From positions 1 through 7,314 of the forward strand of contig SBEK01000110.1 in NCBI GenBank assembly GCA_009668925.1: a stretch of 7,314 bases of DNA. Direction: 5' to 3'. Made by a program: the position numbers and the translations under genes. Source of the DNA: Deltaproteobacteria bacterium (GTDB taxonomy: Bacteria > Desulfobacterota > Syntrophia > Syntrophales > Smithellaceae). The notes under the pieces were generated by a model. It made no database searches, was not told the origin of the DNA, and saw only the letters and a list, made by a program, of their open reading frames with translations. Shown piece after piece: positions 1 through 6,894 of this stretch (positions are counted from its first letter, which is position 1; every line of letters starts with the position of its first letter).

Positions 1-59
1 GGGGGGGGGGGGGGGGGGGGGGGGGGGTGGGGGGGAGGGGGGGGGGGGGGGGGGGGGGG
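1..59. other. Poly-G run, sequencing/assembly artefact
   Basis: The first 59 bases are all G except T at 28 and A at 36. This is what no-signal cycles produce in two-colour Illumina chemistry, and it directly abuts adapter sequence. It should not be read as a genomic G-tract or G-quadruplex. A gene caller can use the GTG at 59-61 as a start codon, which would be spurious. Confidence 0.93.
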
Positions 60-72
60 TGCGGTGGCCGCT

Positions 73-105
73 TCGGGGGCAGCGTCAGATGGGTATAGGA
101 GACAG
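73..105 (+). other. Residual Nextera (Tn5) read-1 adapter
   Basis: Positions 87-105 match the 19-bp Tn5 mosaic end at 17 of 19 bases. Positions 73-86 match the 14-base Nextera read-1 tail immediately upstream at 12 of 14. All four mismatches are changes to G, in keeping with the poly-G run before it. The match to the complete 33-base adapter in the right order makes chance very unlikely. Bases 60-72 between the poly-G and the adapter would fall where index or flow-cell sequence lies and cannot be assigned. Genomic DNA therefore begins at about 106. The next 12 bases (106-117) also resemble part of the reverse-complement mosaic end (11 of 12, again with a change to G), so the true junction could lie as late as about 118. 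Confidence 0.93.
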
Positions 106-106
106 G

Positions 107-1777
107 TCTCTGATACATGCCGTCTCGCAAAAAAATGTTGAAACAGCCAAGAAACATCTTGTTCATCTAATCCGCAACAATCCGGACATCGTAAGCCTGA
201 TCATCACGGACCGGGCAGGTACTCTGTGGATCTCCGAGCCTTCCCGTCCCGACGTTCTGGGAAAGAACTTTGCTCATCGGGACTGGTATCAGGGGGTCAA
301 CAAAGAAAGGAAGCCTTACGTTTCCGACGCGGTCTTAAGAATTACGGCCGAGCGAGACACGGCGATTCATATCGCTGTCCCGATTCTCGATGAAGCGGGC
401 CAGGCCGTAGGCTTTCTGCAGAACACGCAACGGGCGAATTCCATCAACCAGGTCATTCAGGGGACGACAGCCGGGAATGAAGGCCTATCCGTTTCGGTTA
501 CCGACCGCAAGGGCATCATCATCTGCAGCACCCGGTACCCTTACGAGAAAGAGCTTGTCCCTTATCCGGTTTCGCCAATGGCCTCCGGCAAAAAGACCGA
601 TCGGAATCAATCCGCCACCGCCACCGCCGTCTTTCCCGGCGGCCGGGAAGGCTATATATCATCCGCAACGCTCACCGGAACCGGTTGGAGCGTGTTGGTG
701 GAAAGAGACCGGGATTCCATTGTATCGCAATCGTCCGCCTACTTTCTGCAAACAGCGGCGATTTTCATCCTCCTGTTCTTAACGTTCGTTCTTTTACTGG
801 TGTATTTCCGAAAACGCGTGATGGCCCAGATCGCTCTGGACAATCTGCATGCCGAAAAAGAACTGCTGGCCAGCGAAACGCGTTTTCGTGAGCTTTTCGA
901 CCATATGTCGAGCGGTGTGGCCGTCTATGAAGCCGTCCGGGACGGCGCGGATTTCATCATTTTAGATTTGAACGCCTCCGGAAGAAGGATCACGGGCGTT
1001 GCCGGGGATGTCATCGGCAGATCCGTCCGCGAAGTATTTCCAGGCGTAGAAGACTTCGGGATATTTCGGATCTTTCAGCAGGTCTGGCGCACAGGCGTCG
1101 CCGTCTCGCATCCCAACGCCCGTTATCAGGACGGACGTCTCGCCTTCTGGGCGGAAAACTATGTGTACAAGCTGCCGTCCGGTCAGGTGGTCGCCGTTTT
1201 TGACGACATCACCGAACGAACGCTCGCCGAGAAGGCCCTGCGGGAAAGCGAAGAGCGATACCGGCTTTTATTCTCTGAAATGATCAGCGGCTATGCCCTG
1301 CACGAAATTATCTGCGACCCCGCAGGCAAACCCGTGGACTACCGCTTCCTTTCGGTCAACAAGGCTTTCGAAACCATGACGGGTCTTTCCGCCGCCGATA
1401 TCATCGGCAGAACCATCCGGGAGATTCTGCCCGCGACCGAGCCGTTCTGGATCGAACGTTACGGCAGGGTGGCGCTTACCGGGGAGCCCGCGCAGTTTGA
1501 AAATTATTCCGGCCAGATGAATAAATATTTTGAAGTGCGCGCCTTCAGGCCGGAAGCAAGGAAATTCGCAACCCTTTTCAACGACATTACCGAACGGAGG
1601 AAGGCGGAAGACGAAATCAAACGGCTCCATGCGGAGCTGGAACAGCGGGTCATCGAACGGACAGCGGAATTATCGGCCAAGACAGCGGAACTGGAGCGCC
1701 TCAACCGCGTTTTCGTGGACCGGGAATTAAGAATGAGGGAACTCAAGGAGCGGATCACGAAGCTGGAAACGCTGTAA
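107..1777 (+). CDS. Cache-PAS-PAS membrane sensor, 5'-truncated, no output domain
   Basis: This is a membrane-bound sensory protein missing its N-terminus. Residue numbers count from the spurious GTG at 59; residues 1-15 are adapter translation. Residues about 17-215 look like a periplasmic double-Cache sensor, with the characteristic NFAHRDWYQGV segment (70-80) and a membrane-distal to proximal two-lobe layout. A TM helix follows (about 228-250) with a positive stop-transfer RKR. Two PAS domains occupy about 270-386 and 396-513, each ending in the usual D-I-T-E-R. Residues 514-570 form a coiled coil that ends in NRVFVDRELRMRELK (549-563). The protein then stops with TAA: no histidine-kinase H-box or ATPase, GGDEF, EAL or methyl-accepting region is present. 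The usual first TM helix and a few dozen residues should lie upstream and are lost with the contig edge. The ligand is unknown; Cache domains commonly bind small organic molecules. The domain order is clear, the output role is not. Confidence 0.88.
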   Translation, partial: SLIHAVSQKNVETAKKHLVHLIRNNPDIVSLIITDRAGTLWISEPSRPDVLGKNFAHRDWYQGVNKERKPYVSDAVLRITAERDTAIHIAVPILDEAGQAVGFLQNTQRANSINQVIQGTTAGNEGLSVSVTDRKGIIICSTRYPYEKELVPYPVSPMASGKKTDRNQSATATAVFPGGREGYISSATLTGTGWSVLVERDRDSIVSQSSAYFLQTAAIFILLFLTFVLLLVYFRKRVMAQIALDNLHAEKELLASETRFRELFDHMSSGVAVYEAVRDGADFIILDLNASGRRITGVAGDVIGRSVREVFPGVEDFGIFRIFQQVWRTGVAVSHPNARYQDGRLAFWAENYVYKLPSGQVVAVFDDITERTLAEKALRESEERYRLLFSEMISGYALHEIICDPAGKPVDYRFLSVNKAFETMTGLSAADIIGRTIREILPATEPFWIERYGRVALTGEPAQFENYSGQMNKYFEVRAFRPEARKFATLFNDITERRKAEDEIKRLHAELEQRVIERTAELSAKTAELERLNRVFVDRELRMRELKERITKLETL

Positions 1778-1824
1778 GCACCCCGCCCCAAAAAACGGTC
1801 CCCCATCATTACTCCTTGCGGGCG

Positions 1825-1847
1825 TCCTCAGAAGAAAGCTTTGAGGA
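1825..1847. repeat. Inverted repeat after the first sensor gene
   Basis: TCCTCA (1825-1830) and TGAGGA (1842-1847) form a perfect 6-bp stem with an 11-nt loop that itself contains AAAGCTT. It lies about 50 bp after the stop of the first gene. No T-run follows, so a Rho-independent terminator is not supported. It may be chance or a weak RNA structure. Confidence 0.3.
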
Positions 1848-1882
1848 AGTCGGGCAGCGGAAAAGAAACGACCTCACACGCA

Positions 1883-1901
1883 TCCGGCGCCGGAAGCCGG
1901 A
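1883..1901. repeat. 12-bp perfect palindrome with third half-site
   Basis: TCCGGCGCCGGA at 1883-1894 is a perfect palindrome. A further GCCGGA copy at 1896-1901 could instead pair with the first TCCGGC as a hairpin with a 7-nt loop. It lies 23 bp upstream of the proposed -35 element, a position suited to a regulator-binding site. In GC-rich DNA a short CG palindrome may also be chance. Confidence 0.35.
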
Positions 1902-1916
1902 AAAGGTAAATTCAAT

Positions 1917-1945
1917 TTGACTTTGCCGGTTTTCGCTATTAGATT
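1917..1945 (+). promoter_or_regulatory. Putative sigma70 promoter for the 7TM sensor gene
   Basis: TTGACT at 1917-1922 matches the -35 consensus at 5 of 6 bases. TAGATT at 1940-1945 matches the -10 consensus at 4 of 6, and the spacer is exactly 17 bp. The surrounding stretch (about 1905-1975) is clearly more AT-rich than the coding regions. Transcription would begin near 1952, giving a leader of about 75 nt before the GTG at 2029. This suggests that the second sensor and the genes after it can be transcribed independently of the first sensor. It is a prediction from pattern alone. Confidence 0.42.
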
Positions 1946-1967
1946 GGCACAAAACGGACTTTGCCAA
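1944..1967. promoter_or_regulatory. Inverted repeat over predicted transcription start (possible operator)
   Basis: TTGGCA (1944-1949) and TGCCAA (1962-1967) are perfect 6-bp arms separated by 12 bp. The centre-to-centre spacing is 18 bp, near two helical turns, and the repeat overlaps the end of the proposed -10 and the start site. A repressor dimer site there would block initiation. The 9-mer GACTTTGCC also occurs twice (1919-1927 and 1957-1965), once within the promoter and once within the right arm. No specific regulator can be named. Confidence 0.35.
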
Positions 1968-1979
1968 ATAGACTATCTC

Positions 1980-1994
1980 AGCTGTCTGCCAGCT
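1980..1994 (+). repeat. Small hairpin in the leader of the 7TM sensor gene
   Basis: AGCTG (1980-1984) and CAGCT (1990-1994) can form a 5-bp stem with a 5-nt loop, 17 bases upstream of the strong ribosome-binding site. It is too short and lacks a T-run to be a terminator. A modest leader structure is possible. Confidence 0.22.
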
Positions 1995-2011
1995 AACCGT
2001 CTTCTGAACCC

Positions 2012-2020
2012 GGAGGAGGA
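2012..2020 (+). promoter_or_regulatory. Strong Shine-Dalgarno fixing the GTG start at 2029
   Basis: GGAGGAGGA lies 8 bases before the GTG at 2029. An in-frame TGA at 2005-2007 rules out any earlier start, and no in-frame ATG occurs in the first codons. This makes GTG 2029 the start with good certainty. Confidence 0.85.
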
Positions 2021-2028
2021 AACCGGAC

Positions 2029-4662
2029 GTGAATTGGGCTCTGACTTTGTATGCTTTTTCCATCCTGGCCGTCATTATCGTTTCCGTATCCACGTTCGAG
2101 TATTCCCGACGCCGCCGCGACGTGGCGGGCGGCACGGCCTTTATGTGGGCCTCCGCCCTCGTGTGCGGGCTCGCGCTGATGGAAGGATTGTCGCTTCTCG
2201 CACCGTCGGGCGACTGGGCCCGTTTCTGGTTTGACCTGCGTTTTATCAGTATCGCCTTGCTGCCCCCAGTCTGGCTCATTTTTGTGATCCAATTCGCCGG
2301 CGGCGCAAAACGGATAACCGCCTTTCATGTTGCCGCTCTCCTGCTGATTCCGGTCCTTACCCAGGCCGTGATCTGGACCAACCCCCTCCATGGGCTCTGG
2401 GTCGTCAAGCCGGTGGTCTTCCGGCAGGAGGGCCTCTTCTTTATCGCCCGGCCTGCGGAGAGATTCCCCGGCCTCTGGATGTGGATTTATCTGGCATACT
2501 CTTATACGCTTACTGTGGCCGGTCTGGCGATCCTGGGACTCGCCGCGCTTCGGCTGGATCGCCGGGACAGAGGCCAGCTTTATACCGTCATGCTGGGCAC
2601 ACTGATCATGGCCGTTACTTCCTCGATTCCCTTGTTCGGCGCTCTGCGCTATCTGGCGTTGAATCCCCTGGTCCCGGGCATTGCCGTGGGCATGCTCATT
2701 ATTTTTTACAGCGCTTACCGGCGCCAGTTTCTCAAGCCGCCTCTGGCCTTTCGCGAGAAATCCCCGCCCTGGCCGCTCGTCGTCCTGTTTATCCTGCTGG
2801 CCGCCGGCATCATCTCGGCCGGGTATTACTATACCCGACACTATGAGGCTGATCACCGGCTGGAAGTGGAGCAGATGCTGGCTGTCGTTGCGGACCTGAA
2901 AGTCTCCGAAATCGTTCACTGGCGGAAGGAAAGGCTCTCCGAAGCCGCCGTTTTGCGCGATAATGATAGTTTTTCGCAGCTGACCCGGCAGGTGATCGAC
3001 GCCCCCGGGGATGCCCAGGCGGCAGCCAGGATGCAGAACTGGCTTACCGCAATTTACTCCGCGTACGAGTATCAGAGCGTGATTCTAATGAATGCTTCGG
3101 GCGGCCTAAAGCAATCGGCCGGCTCCGGGCAGGTGCACGTCTGCGGCGAAATCCGGAAACGGATTCCCGAGCTCAAGCAATCGCGCAAGATTATTTTCCT
3201 TGATTTGCACCGGGATACCCGCGGCAGAGCCATTCATTTATCCGTTCTCGTTCCGATTACACAGAAGGACCGTTTTCTGGGCGCAGTCGCGCTGGTCATT
3301 GATCCGACCCGCTACCTCTATCCTATGATTGCGCGCTGGCCGGCCCCCAGCAAGACCGCGGAAACGCTGCTGGTCCGCCGGGAGGGTCGGGAGGTGGTGT
3401 TCTTAAACGAATTGAAATTTCAAAAAAACACGGCGCTGAATTTGCGTTTTCCCCTGTCCCGGGAAAACCTGCCGGCCGCCCGCGCGGCCCGCGGGGAAGA
3501 GCGCATGATGGACGGCGTCGATTACCGCGGCCAACCGGTTGTCGCCGCGCTCAGGCCGGTGCCCGATTCACCCTGGTTTCTGGTCGCGCGCATGGATGCG
3601 AGCGAAATTTACCCGCCGATCCGGGAGCACAACTTCCTGATGATCCTGATGATGAGCGGGCTCATTTTCGGAGCGGCGGCCGGGGTCTGGCTTTTCTGGC
3701 AACGCCAGCGCAGCGCCTTTTACCACCGGGAACTGGATGCCGCCTCGGCCCTGCAGGCCAGCGAAGAGAAATTCCGCAAAGCGTTCATGACCAGTCCCGA
3801 CGCTATCGCGATCACGCGCTGGAGCGACGGCAGAATCATTTCCGTTAATCCCGGATTCCGGCAGATCACCGGATTTGCGCGTGAGGAAGTGGAAGGAAAG
3901 ATCATGGCGGACCTGCCCATCTGGGAAAACCAGGATGATCGGATACAGCTTTTGCAGGCAATCAAAGCCGACGGCACGGCCATGAACGGGGAGATCCGAT
4001 TCCGCAGGAAAAACGGCGATGCGCGTGACGGTCTTCTTTCCACTTCGCTCATTGACTTGAACGGCGAATCCCACATCCTGACCATCACACGCGACATCAC
4101 GGAACGCAAGCAGTCTGAAGACGCCCTTAGAAAAGCGCATGAACGCCTGCGGCGCTTTTACGATTCCAATGTCGTCGGCATCGTGATTGCCACCGCCGAC
4201 GGCAGGATCATTGAGGCGAATGATTATTATCTGAGCATGATCGGCTATTCGCGGGAGGAATTCCGGACCGGCAAAATAAACTGGCGCGCGATCACGCCGC
4301 CGGAGTGGCTGGCGGCGGACGACAAGGCAATTGCGGATGTGCTCCGGGAGGACACCTCCTCTCCCTATGAAAAACAGTATCTGCTCCGCGACGGAACGCG
4401 CATCGACATACTCATCGCCGTGGCGAGCCTGCCGGGCGATGAGCAACAGCTCGCGGCCTTTATCCTCGACATCACCGATCGCAAAAGAGCCGAACGGGAA
4501 GTGCTGCGGCTCAATGAAGAATTGGAAAAACGCGTCGCCCAGAGAACCGCCGAGCTGCAGGTAAAAAACGAAGAACTGGAGCGGCTCAACCGCGTGTTCG
4601 TGGACCGGGAACTCCGGATGCGCGAGCTGAAGCGGCAAATCGCGGAGCGGGAGAAGAAGTGA
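2029..4662 (+). CDS. 7TM receptor plus periplasmic sensor, PAS-PAS protein, no output domain
   Basis: This is an 877-residue membrane sensor with two separate input modules. Residues 1-230 resemble the N-terminal 7TM region of histidine kinases (HisKA_7TM), with hydrophobic helices near 5-23, 36-56, 70-90, 98-115, 148-175, 185-204 and 212-229. The family-like stretches are LLPPVWLIFVIQFAGG (77-92) and HGLW followed later by WIYLAYSY. An eighth TM helix (about 247-267) leads to a periplasmic region of about 265 residues (268-532), probably a Cache-like double sensor; KVSEIVHWRKERL (291-303) is a pattern seen in such regions. TM9 is at about 535-556. Two PAS domains follow (about 572-693 and 702-818), ending in DITER and DITDR. 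A coiled coil then ends in NRVFVDRELRMRELK (854-868). Positive loops after TM7 and TM9 fit a cytoplasmic PAS part. No kinase, cyclase or methyl-accepting domain follows. Ligands are unknown. Confidence 0.92.
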   Translation: MNWALTLYAFSILAVIIVSVSTFEYSRRRRDVAGGTAFMWASALVCGLALMEGLSLLAPSGDWARFWFDLRFISIALLPPVWLIFVIQFAGGAKRITAFHVAALLLIPVLTQAVIWTNPLHGLWVVKPVVFRQEGLFFIARPAERFPGLWMWIYLAYSYTLTVAGLAILGLAALRLDRRDRGQLYTVMLGTLIMAVTSSIPLFGALRYLALNPLVPGIAVGMLIIFYSAYRRQFLKPPLAFREKSPPWPLVVLFILLAAGIISAGYYYTRHYEADHRLEVEQMLAVVADLKVSEIVHWRKERLSEAAVLRDNDSFSQLTRQVIDAPGDAQAAARMQNWLTAIYSAYEYQSVILMNASGGLKQSAGSGQVHVCGEIRKRIPELKQSRKIIFLDLHRDTRGRAIHLSVLVPITQKDRFLGAVALVIDPTRYLYPMIARWPAPSKTAETLLVRREGREVVFLNELKFQKNTALNLRFPLSRENLPAARAARGEERMMDGVDYRGQPVVAALRPVPDSPWFLVARMDASEIYPPIREHNFLMILMMSGLIFGAAAGVWLFWQRQRSAFYHRELDAASALQASEEKFRKAFMTSPDAIAITRWSDGRIISVNPGFRQITGFAREEVEGKIMADLPIWENQDDRIQLLQAIKADGTAMNGEIRFRRKNGDARDGLLSTSLIDLNGESHILTITRDITERKQSEDALRKAHERLRRFYDSNVVGIVIATADGRIIEANDYYLSMIGYSREEFRTGKINWRAITPPEWLAADDKAIADVLREDTSSPYEKQYLLRDGTRIDILIAVASLPGDEQQLAAFILDITDRKRAEREVLRLNEELEKRVAQRTAELQVKNEELERLNRVFVDRELRMRELKRQIAEREKK

Positions 4663-4769
4663 CGCGCATCGCAAAGAGTTTCGCCCGTCGTTCGCCTGCC
4701 GGCAAACGGATGAAGGTCGAATGATAAGAGAGGGCAGGAAGGGAAAGTACGGGATACTCGTTACCCTAG
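4663..4769 (+). other. 107-bp gap between second and third sensor genes
   Basis: I see no convincing promoter or terminator here. A purine-rich stretch at about 4728-4746 resembles a ribosome-binding site, but it sits more than 20 bases before the first possible start of the next gene and an in-frame TAG lies directly before that start. Same-strand orientation and the short gap suggest co-transcription of the two sensors. Confidence 0.45.
4690..4699 (+). repeat. 10-bp repeat shared by two 3' flanks, copy 1
   Basis: GTTCGCCTGC lies 27 bp after the stop of the second sensor gene and recurs at 6895-6904, 13 bp after the stop of the third. In both places the stop codon overlaps an ACGCGC hexamer (4662-4667 and 6881-6886). 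The paired matches in noncoding flanks suggest either remnants of a tandem duplication or a shared 3'-end element. Confidence 0.4.
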
Positions 4770-6881
4770 ATGAGACGGACTATGGCCCCAGTGGATATTA
4801 AAAAAATTTTTGCCCGGATTGCGGTCAGCGCGCTCCTCGTAACGCTGTGCGGCGGACTTGCTTCCGCCGGCCTAAACGCGGGCGATTTCCCGGACAGACC
4901 CCGGCGAATCCTGATTATCCCATCGTATAATTTCGACTACAAAGGCATCCAGTGGTTCATCCAGGGCGTCATGGCGGAATTATCCGAGCACAGGACTTTT
5001 CGGGCAACCGTTTCACTGGAAAACCTTCAACTGGCCAGTCATCCGTCCGACCGCAAATATCTGGACACGATGGCCGCCGCGATGAAAATCAAGTATACCG
5101 TCGAGAAGCCGGACCTGATTATCGTTCAGTACAAGCAGGCGCTGCAGTTCATGCAGCGATACGGAGCGGATATCTTCGGTGATGTCCCCGTCGTCTTCGC
5201 CGGATTGACGGTGGAAGGCTACATTCCGGAGAAGATGCCCCGTCGCTATACGGGAATTATTTCATCCTTTTCAACCGTAATGAATATCGAGCTGATTCTG
5301 AAGAATCATCCCGGTGTCGAAAAAATCTACATCATCGGCGGCGCAAGCCCGGTGGAGCGGAGCCTGGTCAGCGAGGCCATTGCCGAAGGTGCCCCGTACC
5401 GGAAGCAGGTGGAGTTGATTCCGATGACGAATATGACCTTTCCGGCGCTGCTTAAAACCCTGGAAACTCTGCCGGACAATTCAGTCGTTATGTATCAGGC
5501 CCTGCAACTGGACGCCGCCGGAAAAGTCCACGTGCCCGCCGAGGCCGCAAGTGATATCGCCCGCGCCGCCCGCGTTCCGGTTTACGGGATGCTGGACACT
5601 TACATGGGCAGCGGAATCACGGGAGGATTTCTCATCCACCACGAAGGGCTGGGCCGCAGAGCGGCCGGTATTGCCGTATCGTGGCTGCAAACGGGTCTTG
5701 CTCCGGATGCCCGCGTAAAAAGCGAACCGATAGGCAGTTATCGATTTGACGACCGGCAATTGAAGCGATGGGCCATAAAGGAAAAATCGCTTCCTGCGGG
5801 AAGCAGGATAGAATTCAAAATTTACAGCGTCTGGAAATCCTATAAAAAAGAAATTGCCGGAGGTATCTTCCTGATCCTCGCCCAGACGGCACTGATTATC
5901 GTTCTTCTCTGGAACCGTCGGGAACGAATAAAAAGTGCGGCCACCCTGAAGGAAAGCGAACAGTATAAATCGGAAATTCTGGAAACAATGAATGAAACGC
6001 AGCATATGGCCCTGATCGGCAGCTCGAAGTGGGATTTAAAGACAAATTCTGTCTGGTGGTCCGACGAAAATTATCGGATTTTCGGCGTCACGCCGCAAAA
6101 TGACGTGCCGGAACCGGAGGCCATGAGGAAGTTTATCCATCCTGAAGATTGGGCCCGATTTGACGAGGCTCTTGCCAATTCTCTCCTGACGGGCGCTCCC
6201 CTGGATGTTGAGTTCAGGGTGGTAACCGGCCATGGACAGTTGAAATGCTGCCGCGGACAGGGAAAGTTTGTTTATGACGCATCCGGCAAACCCGCCAAGT
6301 TTATCGGAACCACCATGGATATCACCGAACGCAGGCAATCGGAGCAGGCACTCATGGACAGCGAAGAGCTGTTTCGCAATTTATTCATGCGTCATTCAGC
6401 GGTGAAGCTCCTTATCGATCCGCAAACCGGAGAGATCCTCGATGCCAACGAAGCGGCTGAGGATTTCTACGGCTGGACGCGTAAAGAACTCGTCGGCATG
6501 AAAATTTTTGATATCAACACGCTCGCTCCCGAAGAATTGAAAAGAGCCATGGAAACGGTTGAAAAACAGGAGCGCTTCCGTTTCGAGTACCGACATCGCC
6601 GGGCGGACGGTACGATGCGTGATGTCGAGGTCTTCAGCACCAGAATCGACTTCAAGGGAAAAAGGATGCTGCATTCGATTGTCGTTGATATTACGGACCG
6701 GAAACAGGCGGAAGAAAAGATTCTGGGGTTCAAGAAGGAGCTGGAGCATGAAGTCAGCGAACGGACCGCCGAGTTGCAACGCACCATCGCCCAGCTGGAA
6801 GAAACGAACAGGATATTCGTCGGCCGGGAACTGAAGATGGTCGAGCTGAAGAAAAGAATAGAGGAATTGGAAAGACAGTAA
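4770..6881 (+). CDS. ABC_sub_bind-PAS-PAS membrane sensor, no output domain
   Basis: This 703-residue protein starts with a Sec signal sequence: basic residues, a hydrophobic core at about 17-30 and an A-S-A signal-peptidase I site at 31-33. The cysteine at 27 is preceded by leucine, so a lipoprotein is unlikely. Residues about 45-335 match an ABC_sub_bind-type periplasmic binding fold, with RRILIIPSYN at the first strand, DVPVVFAGLT (138-147) and the hinge-like GVEKIYIIGG (182-191). A TM helix (about 362-381) is followed by RRER. A PAS_3-type domain spans about 404-520 (SDENYRIFGV, IHPEDW) and a second PAS about 527-643. The end is a coiled coil with NRIFVGRELKMVELK (680-694). No kinase or other effector follows. 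Stand-alone ABC_sub_bind proteins bind small solutes for uptake; here the fold is fused to a signalling chain, so it probably acts as a receptor. ATG 4770 directly follows an in-frame TAG and lacks a good ribosome-binding site; ATG 4782 is an alternative start. Confidence 0.92.
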   Translation: MRRTMAPVDIKKIFARIAVSALLVTLCGGLASAGLNAGDFPDRPRRILIIPSYNFDYKGIQWFIQGVMAELSEHRTFRATVSLENLQLASHPSDRKYLDTMAAAMKIKYTVEKPDLIIVQYKQALQFMQRYGADIFGDVPVVFAGLTVEGYIPEKMPRRYTGIISSFSTVMNIELILKNHPGVEKIYIIGGASPVERSLVSEAIAEGAPYRKQVELIPMTNMTFPALLKTLETLPDNSVVMYQALQLDAAGKVHVPAEAASDIARAARVPVYGMLDTYMGSGITGGFLIHHEGLGRRAAGIAVSWLQTGLAPDARVKSEPIGSYRFDDRQLKRWAIKEKSLPAGSRIEFKIYSVWKSYKKEIAGGIFLILAQTALIIVLLWNRRERIKSAATLKESEQYKSEILETMNETQHMALIGSSKWDLKTNSVWWSDENYRIFGVTPQNDVPEPEAMRKFIHPEDWARFDEALANSLLTGAPLDVEFRVVTGHGQLKCCRGQGKFVYDASGKPAKFIGTTMDITERRQSEQALMDSEELFRNLFMRHSAVKLLIDPQTGEILDANEAAEDFYGWTRKELVGMKIFDINTLAPEELKRAMETVEKQERFRFEYRHRRADGTMRDVEVFSTRIDFKGKRMLHSIVVDITDRKQAEEKILGFKKELEHEVSERTAELQRTIAQLEETNRIFVGRELKMVELKKRIEELERQ

Positions 6882-6894
6882 CGCGCGGCGCGTT
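6880..6894 (+). repeat. GC-rich hairpin overlapping the stop codon of the third sensor
   Basis: AACGCG (6880-6885) and CGCGTT (6889-6894) form a 6-bp stem with a 3-nt loop that begins inside the TAA stop. There is no following T-run (the next bases are GTTCGCC), so an intrinsic terminator is poorly supported. It could attenuate read-through or protect a 3' end. Confidence 0.3.

Noticed and set aside
1..59. G-quadruplex or telomere-like G-tract
   Set aside because: It abuts a recognisable Nextera adapter and has no repeat period, so it is a sequencing artefact.
1600..1777. Histidine-kinase H-box or ATPase at the C-terminus of the sensors
   Set aside because: The tails of all three proteins were read through: the tail motif and coil end contain no phospho-acceptor histidine in an H-box context and no N, G1 or G2 box follows before the stop codons.
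1944..1965. TGGCAC followed by TTGCC, resembling a sigma54 promoter
   Set aside because: The GG and GC elements are separated by 15 bases rather than the required 10, so this is not a functional -24/-12 pair.
1993..2919. Long open frame on the minus strand (308 codons)
   Set aside because: It is antisense to the well-supported 7TM sensor, is rich in Q, G, R and D without any domain pattern, and is a typical shadow frame in GC-rich coding DNA.
3568..4674. Long open frame on the minus strand (368 codons)
   Set aside because: It mirrors the PAS-coding part of the 7TM sensor. The translated sequence shows no domain or membrane pattern and no separate promoter is visible.
4833..4870. Possible lipoprotein signal around cysteine 27 of the third sensor
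   Set aside because: The residue before the cysteine is leucine, which does not fit a lipobox; a signal-peptidase I A-S-A site follows a few residues later.
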